Shown: positions 1 through 5,655, counted from the stretch's first letter. The stretch is 6,598 bases of DNA from Spirochaetaceae bacterium (GCA_031269165.1 JAISZQ010000357.1:1-6598), one strand, 5' to 3'. Program-made: numbers and translations. Notes: generated by a model from the sequence alone, not told the origin.

Positions 1-115
1 GCTCGCAATGAGCGGGCGCGTTGTTCGTGAGGGTTATATAAAAACGTTATGGAAGAGATAAGAGCGGGGGGCGATTCCCCTGTTGTTATATATTTTTTTC
101 TTAAGGAGATATGGT
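1..115. other. Upstream region of the lipoprotein gene
   Basis: The first bases (GCTCGCAATGA) match the end of the REP-like element found at 1649-1661, so the window probably opens at the edge of another repeat copy. At 66-80 a weak GGGG/CCCC hairpin is followed by a T-rich run (81-99), which could be a poor terminator for an upstream gene. AT-rich hexamers such as TATATA at 87-92 resemble a -10 box, but no matching -35 is visible, so no promoter is called. A strong Shine-Dalgarno sequence (AAGGAG, 103-108) precedes the ATG at 116. Confidence 0.45.
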
Positions 116-1237
116 ATGAAGCAGAATAATTTTCGTGGTATTGCGGTGGCGGTTGTGGTGTTCGCGCTCGGCATTATAGCCGTGGGATTTACGGGGTGCG
201 ACTTTCTGGAAGATTTCGTCAAGATGCAGGTCGCGGAGGAACCGGTGCAGCCCGATCCGCAGCCGGATCCCCTGACGCTCGAAGCCTTTATGACCTTGTA
301 TATAAAGTCTGACGGCAACGATGACACAAACACGGGGGAGACAAGCGATGCGCCTTTGGCGACGGTAGCGAAGGCGTTGGAAAAAGTGCGGGAACGCTAT
401 GACAATGGCGGGGAATGGGGCGTAACGGTAACGGAGAAGGCGAAGACCAGGTATCCGCTTCCCGCCGAAATCGTCGTTCTGGACACGATACTTCCGAGCG
501 TCACGGGAACGATTGACGGTGCTGAGGGCGGCGGTCCGCCCATAATCCTGCGCTATCTTAGCAAAGCGGAGCAGGACGTGATGGATGGGGCTGGAACGCC
601 AATCACGAAGACCTATCCCCTCGTCACCATGAAAACGACGGACGTTGAGCTGACCCTGAAGAATATCATCTTTAAGGGCGTAAGCAACAACATCGCCCCC
701 CTCATCAAGGTGGAGAGCGGCGGCGAGCTGATCATGGGAAACGGCGCATGTCTCACGGGTAACTACAACAGGGCATACGGTGGCGGCGTGTTGGTAAAGG
801 GCGGCGGCACGTTCATCATGAACGACGGGATCATCAGCGACAATGAGAGCTTCCAAGGCAACGGCGGCGGCGGCGGCGTGTATGTGGATAGGGACGTGGA
901 CAACGATCCCATTAACGGCACGTTCACCATGAACGGCGGAACCATCAGCGGCAATATCGCCACCGACCGCGGCGGCGGCGTGTATGTGCTTGATGAATAC
1001 AGCAAGTTCACCAAGACCGGCAGCCCGACCGGCGGCACGATTTTCGGGGCAACGAAGGAGGGTGACGGTGGCAATGAGGGAGACTCCGACAAAAACACCG
1101 CCGAAGCCTTCTTCTATCCAGGCCACGCGGTCAATGCCGCCGACACTGATGGGGAGCGCAACACCACGGCGGGGCCGACGGTTGAGTTGCACTGGCCGCT
1201 TCTAAAGGACAGCACCGATGACAACTGGGAGGAATGA
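116..1237 (+). CDS. Beta-helix repeat lipoprotein (Treponema-type surface protein)
   Basis: This encodes a 373-aa predicted exported lipoprotein of unknown specific role. The start at 116 is chosen because AAGGAG lies 7 nt upstream; an in-frame TTG at 83 has no such site. Residues 1-28 form a signal peptide: K2 and R7, a hydrophobic stretch 9-25, then F25-T-G-C28 as the spirochaete-type lipobox. Residues 62-90 (YIKSDGNDD...LATVAKALE) resemble the opening of pectate-lyase-like/DUF1565 beta-helix proteins. Residues 202-293 hold three Gly/Asn-rich rungs with the motifs IMGNGACLTGN, IMNDGIISDN and MNGGTISGN, each followed by GGGV(Y/L)V. The C-terminal part (GTIFG, GHAVNA, RNTTAGP) matches a tail I associate with large paralogous families in gut treponemes. 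Inference: cell-envelope-anchored surface protein, possibly binding or adhesive. No catalytic residues are evident. Certainty is good for the class and low for function. Confidence 0.85.
   Translation: MKQNNFRGIAVAVVVFALGIIAVGFTGCDFLEDFVKMQVAEEPVQPDPQPDPLTLEAFMTLYIKSDGNDDTNTGETSDAPLATVAKALEKVRERYDNGGEWGVTVTEKAKTRYPLPAEIVVLDTILPSVTGTIDGAEGGGPPIILRYLSKAEQDVMDGAGTPITKTYPLVTMKTTDVELTLKNIIFKGVSNNIAPLIKVESGGELIMGNGACLTGNYNRAYGGGVLVKGGGTFIMNDGIISDNESFQGNGGGGGVYVDRDVDNDPINGTFTMNGGTISGNIATDRGGGVYVLDEYSKFTKTGSPTGGTIFGATKEGDGGNEGDSDKNTAEAFFYPGHAVNAADTDGERNTTAGPTVELHWPLLKDSTDDNWEE
806..988 (+). repeat. Direct DNA repeats coding beta-helix rungs
   Basis: GGCGGCGGCGTGTATGTG occurs twice without mismatch, at 869-886 and 971-988, exactly 102 nt (34 codons) apart. 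GGCACGTTCA occurs at 806-815 and 917-926, 111 nt (37 codons) apart. A (CGG)n run lies at 862-877. All offsets are multiples of three, so slippage or recombination between copies would remove or add one rung without breaking the frame. Confidence 0.8.
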
Positions 1238-1255
1238 CCGTAACAGCGCACGGTG

Positions 1256-1312
1256 GGGGGTCAAGCGAAACGCGACCCCCGCAATTTAATTGCGGGGATG
1301 GCCCTTTCTTTT
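1256..1312 (+). terminator. Two overlapping hairpins, probable terminator of the lipoprotein gene
   Basis: Hairpin 1 pairs GGGGGTC (1256-1262) with GACCCCC (1274-1280), with an inner GCG-AAA-CGC helix (1265-1273). Hairpin 2 pairs CCCCGCAAT (1277-1285) with ATTGCGGGG (1289-1297) around a TTA loop. They share bases 1277-1280, so they cannot both form fully. A broken T tract (CTTTCTTTT, 1304-1312) lies 6 nt past hairpin 2. The position, 18 nt after the stop codon, fits intrinsic termination, although the spacing to the T tract is longer than ideal. Confidence 0.6.
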
Positions 1313-1563
1313 AGGCGGGGGATGGCCGTCATTGCGAAGGCGCGGCAACATAGTTGCCGCAGGTGAAGCAATCAGGCGCCCCTTTGGGGCGAATGGAAAA
1401 TGGAGAATTGAAAATGGAGAATGTCGTGTTTTGAAAACGGCGCGTTCTGTTCCTGTCATTATCCATTATCCATGTATCATTTTCAATTCGCGCGAAGCGC
1501 GCACGGATTGCTTCGCTTCGCTCGCAATGACGAAGGGCTCGCCCGCAATGACGAGAACAGAAT

Positions 1564-1661
1564 CGTCATTGCGAGCCGCAACGCGGCGAAGCAATCCAGC
1601 CGGGAGAGGCCCTCACACTGGATTGCTTCGCTCGGCAATGTGCCGCTCGCTCGCAATGACG
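1564..1661. repeat. REP-like inverted repeat pair (cattgcgag...gcaatccag)
   Basis: CGTCATTGCGAGC (1564-1576) is the exact reverse complement of GCTCGCAATGACG (1649-1661). GCGAAGCAATCCAG (1586-1599) is the exact reverse complement of CTGGATTGCTTCGC (1618-1631). Together they form a long two-part stem around an 18-nt loop. This consensus is widely dispersed in many bacterial genomes and behaves like a REP/BIME element. No REP-associated tyrosine transposase is present here. Confidence 0.8.
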
Positions 1662-1690
1662 AAGGGCTCGCTCGCAATGACGGGGGGCTC
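1646..1690 (+). repeat. 21-nt tandem repeat CTCGCAATGACGAAGGG-type
   Basis: The unit CTCGCAATGACGAAGGG plus CTCG repeats with a 21-nt period at about 1650 and 1671, the second unit ending GGGGGG instead of GAAGGG. The same doubled arrangement occurs at about 1521-1553 with a slightly diverged second copy. It looks like short tandem expansion of the 3' end of the REP-like element. Confidence 0.7.
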
Positions 1691-1801
1691 GCGAATAGCA
1701 TATATTACCCGCGAAAATCCGCATCCATCCGCGTAATCTGCGGTTAACCGTAACATCGTTCGCGCTGGAATCGGCATTGCTGCCCAAACCAACCCCGTTT
1801 T

Positions 1802-1823
1802 GGAGACATCATATACCGTCTCC
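1802..1823. other. Hairpin over the ATPase stop codon
   Basis: GGAGAC (1802-1807) and GTCTCC (1818-1823) form a 6-bp inverted repeat whose 10-nt loop contains the ATPase stop codon (1809-1811). No T tract follows on the - strand, so it is not called a terminator. No better terminator for the operon is visible before the repeat island. Confidence 0.4.
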
Positions 1824-2585
1824 GTCCCGCACAAACCCTTGGGCGTCTTTCAGAAGCTCGCGTACAAAATCGTTGGCCGGATTATGCAACAGTTTTTCCG
1901 GGCTGTCAAACTGCACAACCGAGCCCTTGTGCATGACCAGCGTCCGTGTCCCCAGTTTCAACGCCTCGTTGATGTCGTGCGTCACAAAAAGATAGGTTTT
2001 CTTTGACCCGGCGTCTTTTTGGAGGCGGTGGATACGGAGCAACTCGTTTTGCAGATTGACGCGGTTGATCGCGTCTATCGCGCCGAAGGGTTCGTCCAGA
2101 AGGAGAATGTCCGGATCAACCGCAAGTGCCCGCGCCAGGCCGACCCGTTGTTGCTGTCCGCCAGAAAGCTGGGCGGGATGGCGTTTGTGGAATTCCCCGT
2201 AGTCCAGATTGACCAGTTCCAGCAACTCCCGCACCCGGCTTGCGATCCGCGCCTTGTCCCATTTGAGCAGCCGGGGAACGAGCGCGACATTTTCAAACAC
2301 CGTCATGTGCGGAAAAAGCCCCGACTGCTGGATCACATAGCCGATACTGCGCCGCAGCCGGATCGTGTCCGCCGTCTTCACGTCGACCCCGTTCACGCAT
2401 AACTCGCCGGAATCGTAGTCAACCAGCCGGTTGATCATCTTGAGCAGCGTCGTTTTCCCGCACCCCGAAGTCCCGACAATCGTGATAAACTCCCCCGCCT
2501 CAATCGCAAGCGAAAGATCGTCAACCGCAGCCTCCGCCGCATTCTGAAACCGCTTGGTGATATGTTCAAACGATACCGCCGTCAA
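1809..2585 (-). CDS. Quaternary-amine (glycine betaine/choline) ABC transporter, ATP-binding protein (OpuBA/OpuCA-like)
   Basis: This is a 258-aa cytoplasmic ATPase that would energise the importer encoded upstream in the same operon. Visible motifs: Walker A GTSGCGKTT (38-46), Q-loop Q86 within IGYVIQQSGLFPHMTV, ABC signature LSGGQQQR (140-147), Walker B ILLLDEPFGAID (160-171) and H-loop VTHD (H203). The phrase RRSIGYVIQQ and the LLKMINRL after Walker A are typical of the ProV/OpuA/OpuB/OpuC branch. The protein lacks the C-terminal CBS domains that sense ionic strength in OpuCA/ProV, and ends shortly after PEKLLHNPANDFVRELL. The start is a TTG at 2585, because GAGGAGG lies 6 nt upstream and the homology begins there. 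A nearby ATG (2590) is out of frame and stops at once, and further upstream extension would cross a repeat. The gene is separated from the Fe-S gene by 307 nt. Confidence 0.9.
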   Translation of the reverse strand: MTAVSFEHITKRFQNAAEAAVDDLSLAIEAGEFITIVGTSGCGKTTLLKMINRLVDYDSGELCVNGVDVKTADTIRLRRSIGYVIQQSGLFPHMTVFENVALVPRLLKWDKARIASRVRELLELVNLDYGEFHKRHPAQLSGGQQQRVGLARALAVDPDILLLDEPFGAIDAINRVNLQNELLRIHRLQKDAGSKKTYLFVTHDINEALKLGTRTLVMHKGSVVQFDSPEKLLHNPANDFVRELLKDAQGFVRDGDGI

Positions 2586-2692
2586 ATCATGCCTCCTCGT
2601 CGTCAACAACGTAATAATCCTTAACCGCAGATTGCGCCAAATACGGATGCGCGCGGATTTTTGGTATGAGAGCCTGTTCAAAATCCAGCAAA

Positions 2693-2778
2693 AAGGGGGA
2701 AGTCTCCCCCTTCGCTCCGGTCTTCGCCCTCCGCTATCCCCCTCTACGGGGGTTGAACCCCCGCAACGCCCCCGGATC
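2693..2778 (-). repeat. GC-rich double-hairpin repeat, copy A
   Basis: In the orientation shared with copies B and C this copy reads on the - strand. Its hairpins are AAGGGGGA-AGTC-TCCCCCTT (2693-2712) and CGGGGG-TTGAA-CCCCCG (2747-2763). Between them is the shared GAGGGGG(A/-)TAG block and a variable linker ending GGAGCGA. It matches the copies at about 3830-3942 and 5919-6010. Confidence 0.75.
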
Positions 2779-2803
2779 ACGGCTCAACGCTTCGCATTGA
2801 GCA

Positions 2804-2847
2804 TGGAGTTTCGGAACAAGCGGGGCAAAGCCCCGCCCGAAACTCCA
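2804..2847. other. Large bulged hairpin between Fe-S and ATPase genes
   Basis: TGGAGTTTCGG (2804-2814) pairs with CCGAAACTCCA (2837-2847). Inside it, GCGGGGC (2820-2826) pairs with GCCCCGC (2830-2836) around an AAA loop. That gives 18 bp with a 5-nt AACAA bulge on one side. It is a strong RNA structure in either direction. It could stabilise the 3' end of the upstream mRNA or cause partial termination. Confidence 0.6.
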
Positions 2848-2892
2848 GAAGTGGGCAAAACCCGCGCCCGAATCACATAAGTTTTGGAATTA

Positions 2893-3987
2893 TCAACACT
2901 GCTCCTCCAGCGACAACGCGCCTTGCGGACAAGTGTTAACGCACAACGAACAGCCGACGCATTGGCCGTCGTCCACCCGCTGTTCCGCCACGGAAAAAAG
3001 GTGAAAGGGACAGCGTTCTTCGCACAGTCCGCACGAGGCGCACTTGTCCCAGTCCGCCCGGACGCGCCGGGTAACTTTGGGCCAGCGTAAAAAGGGCTTG
3101 TTATGATCGGCCAGTACCGCGTCCCGTTTTTTACGCGCCCGCGAAAGATAACAGCAGTCCGTACAGCAGTTGCAGATCGTGTTTTCGTTTGCCGTGTGGA
3201 TGAGGCCCGCTGCGTCCGCGTCCCGTATCACCTGCTCGGCCTTTTCTTTGGTGACGGGCTGGGAAACGCCCCGGTGGGCGATGGTGTTGATGCCCGACCG
3301 GAACGAGATACAGGTGCGGAGCGGCTTGTCGCAGTCGTCGTGGCCTCCGGCAAGAACACGGCAGTCGCAGTTGGTGAGGTACGCCTGCCGTTCCTCCGTT
3401 TGAACGCGCATCAGGACTTCCTCGCGGGTGAGAACGGTGTCGCCCGAAGGCCGTTGTTGCGGATCAAGGGTAAGCCGCGCATAATAGGCGGCAAAATACC
3501 AGTTGTCGAGGGCGGCTTGTGTTTCCTGGTCAAACGCCCGGTATTTTTCCGGTTCGGCAACGACAAACACATCCAGCAGGGTGTAAAAAGTGCCCAACTG
3601 GAAAAGCCCGGCCTGTTCGTTCTCGCTCTCAAGATTGATAAGGCCGCGCCGATACAAGTCGCCCGCATCAAGCCCCGCATTCCGTAAGTCCGCCGTATCA
3701 AACAGATCTTTTTCAAGTTCCGCGATTCGGCATTGTTCTGAAAGCGGGACGATGTTGTCCAATACCGGTTCCGCCTCCGGGGGAACGCCAAACCGGGCGC
3801 GAAAGCGGGCGCAAAAGTGCGCGTCAACCGGGGGGTCTGGGGGGCCCAAGACCCCCCAGCGGGGCGTTACGGGGCGGAGCCCCGTAGAGGGGGTAGTGGA
3901 AGACGCCATAGGCGGCTGGAACGAGGGGGAGACTTCCCCCTCCTTGTTTTCTTCAGTCTGTTGGCCTGAATCTCGAAAATCGCTCAT
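2893..3987 (-). CDS. 4Fe-4S ferredoxin-type protein with extra cysteine motifs, in a transporter operon
   Basis: This is a 364-aa cytoplasmic iron-sulfur protein; no signal or membrane segment is seen. The C-terminus is a classic double [4Fe-4S] ferredoxin fold: C316-x2-C319-x2-C322-x3-C326-P and C343-x2-C346-x2-C349-x3-C353-P. Upstream are two further cysteine groups, CDC (207-209) with C219 and C226, and ICNCCTDCC (271-279). This layout matches a family annotated only as 4Fe-4S ferredoxin proteins with an N-terminal helical region; the electron partner is unknown to me. The start ATG (3987) overlaps the receptor stop codon as ATGA, implying translational coupling. Residues about 15-54 are encoded by a copy of the GC-rich repeat and are proline-rich low-complexity sequence; clear family-like sequence begins near residue 68. 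If the repeat expansion is ignored, the remainder is about 320 aa. The context suggests redox chemistry tied to the imported amine, but this is inference. Confidence 0.85.
   Translation of the reverse strand: MSDFRDSGQQTEENKEGEVSPSFQPPMASSTTPSTGLRPVTPRWGVLGPPDPPVDAHFCARFRARFGVPPEAEPVLDNIVPLSEQCRIAELEKDLFDTADLRNAGLDAGDLYRRGLINLESENEQAGLFQLGTFYTLLDVFVVAEPEKYRAFDQETQAALDNWYFAAYYARLTLDPQQRPSGDTVLTREEVLMRVQTEERQAYLTNCDCRVLAGGHDDCDKPLRTCISFRSGINTIAHRGVSQPVTKEKAEQVIRDADAAGLIHTANENTICNCCTDCCYLSRARKKRDAVLADHNKPFLRWPKVTRRVRADWDKCASCGLCEERCPFHLFSVAEQRVDDGQCVGCSLCVNTCPQGALSLEEQC
3830..3942 (+). repeat. GC-rich double-hairpin repeat, copy B, inside a coding region
   Basis: The copy has hairpins TACGGGGC-GGA-GCCCCGTA (3868-3886) and GAGGGGGA-GACT-TCCCCCTC (3923-3942). 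An additional left hairpin has two alternative pairings, GGGGGGTCT/AGACCCCCC (3830-3857) or CTGGGGGG/CCCCCCAG (3837-3859). It shares the GAGGGGGTAG block and the GGA(A/G)C(G/A)AGGGGGAG block with copies A and C. It lies antisense within the 5' part of the Fe-S gene and keeps that frame open. Confidence 0.75.
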
Positions 3988-4871
3988 TTGATCGCATTGT
4001 AAAAATCTTTCGCGACATCGGCGTATTCCCGTTTGTCCAAGTCAACCTGCGCGTTGAGGCGCGTGATGGTCGGCGTGTCGATCTTGGCGTTCACCGCGTT
4101 GAGCGCGTCCGCGATCTGCGGGGACTGGTCAAGCACGGCGCGACGGACAACCGGGGCAATGTTGTAGGGCGGCCACACATAGCGGTCGTCCTCAAGCAAC
4201 ACATAGGCCGGGTCAATGAGCGTCCCCTCGGTGGTGTAGGCAGGGGCGGCATCGGCATCGTCCGCGGCAAGCACCTGATACTTCAGCGCGTCCGAGTACA
4301 CGGTGCTGGAAGCCCACTTAAACGGCCCGTAGACCTTTTCAAGGCCCGGAATGCCGTCTTCCCGCTCGTCAAACTCCCCCTGAGAGGCGAAGCGGATATG
4401 TTCCGCGTTTCGTTGCAGGTCGGTAATCGTGCGGATCCCGTAGGCGTCGGAAATCTTTTTCGTCACCACGATGCCCTGCCCGTCGTTGGCCTGCGCGTAA
4501 TCGAGCCATACCACGTCAAACTGCTTGGCGTATTCCGCCTTGACCGTGTCGTACACCGCCTGGGGGTCGGTGATGAGCGGCAGTTTCAGCACGGCAAGCA
4601 AACCGGTCCCGGTGTATTCGGGATACAGGTCGATCTCGTTGCTCACGAGAGCCGCATGGACGACAGAACTCGCCAAGTCGAAGCGGCGTTCAACTTTGAT
4701 CCCCGCATCTTCCAGCGCAAGCGCGTACACTTCGGCCAAGATGAGGTTCTCGGTAAAATTTTTCGACCCGATACGAACCGCCGCCTTCGATTTTGGGGCG
4801 CACGAGCCCAACAAAACCAATACGGCCAGCAAAACGACAAGAACGACGCCCATTTTTTGTGTCTTTTTCAT
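3984..4871 (-). CDS. Quaternary-amine ABC transporter substrate-binding lipoprotein (OpuAC/OsmF-like)
   Basis: This is a 295-aa extracytoplasmic solute receptor of the OpuAC type (PF04069 family), expected to capture glycine betaine, choline, carnitine or a related compound for the adjacent permease. The start is ATG 4871, because GAAGGAG lies 5 nt upstream; the longer frame to 4928 lacks a site. Signal peptide: K2, K3 and K6, a hydrophobic core 8-20, then lipobox L21-G-S-C24, so the mature protein is lipid-anchored. The mature part opens with VRIGSKNFTEN (32-42) and contains the block DLYPEYTGTGL and later NDGQGIVVTKK, all diagnostic of the choline/betaine branch. Its C-terminus (YADVAKDFYNAIK) is complete. 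The gene follows the permease by 69 nt and overlaps the Fe-S gene by 4 nt. The exact ligand cannot be read from sequence. Confidence 0.92.
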   Translation of the reverse strand: MKKTQKMGVVLVVLLAVLVLLGSCAPKSKAAVRIGSKNFTENLILAEVYALALEDAGIKVERRFDLASSVVHAALVSNEIDLYPEYTGTGLLAVLKLPLITDPQAVYDTVKAEYAKQFDVVWLDYAQANDGQGIVVTKKISDAYGIRTITDLQRNAEHIRFASQGEFDEREDGIPGLEKVYGPFKWASSTVYSDALKYQVLAADDADAAPAYTTEGTLIDPAYVLLEDDRYVWPPYNIAPVVRRAVLDQSPQIADALNAVNAKIDTPTITRLNAQVDLDKREYADVAKDFYNAIK

Positions 4872-4940
4872 AAAAACTCCTTCTATAATATGAGGTATCA
4901 TAGTGCCGCCGCCGTTACGCGCCGCCACGACAACACCCGT

Positions 4941-5615
4941 TTAACCAAAAAGCGCGGTCTGGACTTTCTTTTCCAAACCGGAAAGCAAAAAATCGATCAG
5001 TATCGAAAGTAACGCGACGCTTGCGCCGCCGATAACCAGTAACTCTGTCCGCATGAGGCCCAATCCGGTGAAGATAATCACGCCGAGACCGCCACCGCCG
5101 ATATATGCGGCGAGCGTGGCACTCGCGACGACTTCCACTGCCGCCGTTTTGAACCCGGCAAGGACGAGGGGCAGCGCGAGCGGGGCCTTCACTTTGCAGA
5201 AAATCTGCACGGTGGTCATGCCCATCGCCGCCGCCGCCTCAAGGATCGCCGCCGGAACCGAGGCAAAGGAAACCGCCGTGTTCATCAGAATGGGCGGCAG
5301 CGCGAGAAAGATGAGTGCCACGATCGAAGGCTTAAAGCCGGTTCCCAGCAAGGGGAGGCAGAGAAACAGGATGGCAAGGCTCGGAATGATCCGCGCCGCC
5401 GAAAAAACGCTGGTGATGACCAGATTGGCCGTCTTGTTGCGCGCGCACAGCACCCCGAAAGACACGCCGGCAACGGTGGCGATGAGTAACGCGCCGCCGC
5501 TCAGCCAAAAATGTTCCGCGATCGCCGCAAGGAACTTGTGCAGGTTCGCGGAGAAGTACGCGGCATACGGCTCAAACGCCTTTTGCAACGAAGACGCAAT
5601 GTTCGCAGTAATCAT
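4941..5615 (-). CDS. Quaternary-amine ABC transporter permease (OpuBB/OpuCB/ProW-like)
   Basis: This is a 224-aa inner-membrane permease with about six hydrophobic segments (near 38-58, 66-90, 97-117, 148-166, 174-187 and 192-212). Family phrases include ARIIPSLAILFL (74-85) and GTGFKPSIVALIFLALPPILMNT (split across 91-113), which match the ProW/OpuB pattern. The cytoplasmic coupling loop has the EAA form E126-A-A-A-A-M-G132 and ends ALP149; it would dock on the ATPase encoded at 1809-2585. Only one permease gene is present, whereas OpuB and OpuC of Bacillus have two, so it would act as a homodimer or have a partner elsewhere. ATG 5615 is the only in-frame ATG before a TGA at the -35 box; no Shine-Dalgarno is visible and the promoter is very close. 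A downstream start cannot be excluded. Confidence 0.9.
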   Translation of the reverse strand: MITANIASSLQKAFEPYAAYFSANLHKFLAAIAEHFWLSGGALLIATVAGVSFGVLCARNKTANLVITSVFSAARIIPSLAILFLCLPLLGTGFKPSIVALIFLALPPILMNTAVSFASVPAAILEAAAAMGMTTVQIFCKVKAPLALPLVLAGFKTAAVEVVASATLAAYIGGGGLGVIIFTGLGLMRTELLVIGGASVALLSILIDFLLSGLEKKVQTALFG

Positions 5616-5631
5616 ATCGTTTAAGTATGAT
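5611..5631. promoter_or_regulatory. Dyad over the -10 box and start codon
   Basis: ATCATA (5611-5616) and TATGAT (5626-5631) form a perfect 6-bp inverted repeat with a 9-nt spacer. It overlaps the -10 box on one side and the permease start codon on the other, a place where a repressor would block the promoter. No regulator is encoded in the window. A chance AT-rich match is possible. Confidence 0.35.
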
Positions 5632-5655
5632 ATAAAACCATGATTTTTTTGTCAA
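5627..5655 (-). promoter_or_regulatory. Promoter of the transporter operon
   Basis: On the - strand a perfect -35 TTGACA (5655-5650) is followed by exactly 17 nt and a -10 TATCAT (5632-5627, five of six to consensus). Transcription would start around 5620, only about five bases before the permease ATG at 5615. The spacer has an A-tract next to the -35. Confidence 0.75.

Larger units (their letters stand above)
1313..1800. repeat. Intergenic repeat island with REP-like palindromes, no gene seen
   Basis: No convincing gene is seen in this stretch. Elements in order: (a) 1331-1372, a cruciform with outer ATTGC/GCAAT and inner GCGGCAAC-ATA-GTTGCCGC (1342-1360). (b) 1377-1391, CGCCCC-TTT-GGGGCG. 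(c) 1391-1422 and 1456-1490, an imperfect inverted pair of AT-rich GGAAAATGGAGAATTG-type sequence. (d) 1505-1552, a GGATTGCTTCGC...CTCGCAATGACG unit with a partial tandem copy. (e) 1564-1661, a REP-like inverted pair. (f) 1713-1747, the CCGCAGATTACGC dispersed repeat on the - strand. Such elements are commonly noncoding and multicopy in spirochaete genomes. Open frames across them are repeat-derived. Confidence 0.75.
2586..2892. repeat. Repeat-filled gap inside the transporter operon
   Basis: No gene is seen in these 307 bases. From left: a CCGCAGATTGCGCC dispersed repeat (2622-2664); a GAGCCTGTTCAAAATCC half-element (about 2668-2684); GC-rich double-hairpin copy A (about 2693-2778); a small GCTCAA/TTGAGC hairpin (2782-2802); a large hairpin (2804-2847); and GTTTTGGAA at 2881-2889, a partial partner of the CTGTTC half-element. 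No T tract follows the hairpins on the - strand. The ATPase Shine-Dalgarno GAGGAGG (2592-2598) lies at the left end. Inference: this segment may lower or separate ATPase expression from the upstream genes. Confidence 0.65.

Noticed and set aside
101..1192. A 363-codon open frame antisense to the lipoprotein gene
   Set aside because: It mirrors the GC-rich coding sequence of a well-supported gene, is His/Ala/Arg-rich without a domain, and has no credible start signal.
1521..1690. A short CRISPR array
   Set aside because: The 21-nt units are directly adjacent, with no unique spacers and no cas gene; they are tandem ends of a REP-like element.
1290..1747. Open frames of 148 and 108 codons on the + strand, and several on the - strand, across the repeat island
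   Set aside because: They are made of translated REP-like and hairpin repeats, lack ribosome sites, and show no domain; the same region is open in several frames, as expected for GC-rich palindromes.
2586..2780. N-terminal extension of the ATPase to 323 aa
   Set aside because: The extra 65 residues come from repeat copy A and neighbouring spacer; the TTG at 2585 has GAGGAGG 6 nt upstream and begins the family homology.
2804..2847. Intrinsic terminator after the Fe-S gene
   Set aside because: The hairpin is strong but no T tract follows on either strand, so only a structural element is reported.
4872..4928. Upstream start of the receptor protein at 4928
   Set aside because: It would place 19 residues before the signal peptide and lacks a ribosome site; ATG 4871 has GAAGGAG.
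5053..5643. Long + strand frames antisense to the permease, receptor and Fe-S genes (also 3103-3687 and 4398-5012)
   Set aside because: Each is a shadow of a gene with clear family motifs on the - strand; none shows a ribosome site or domain of its own.
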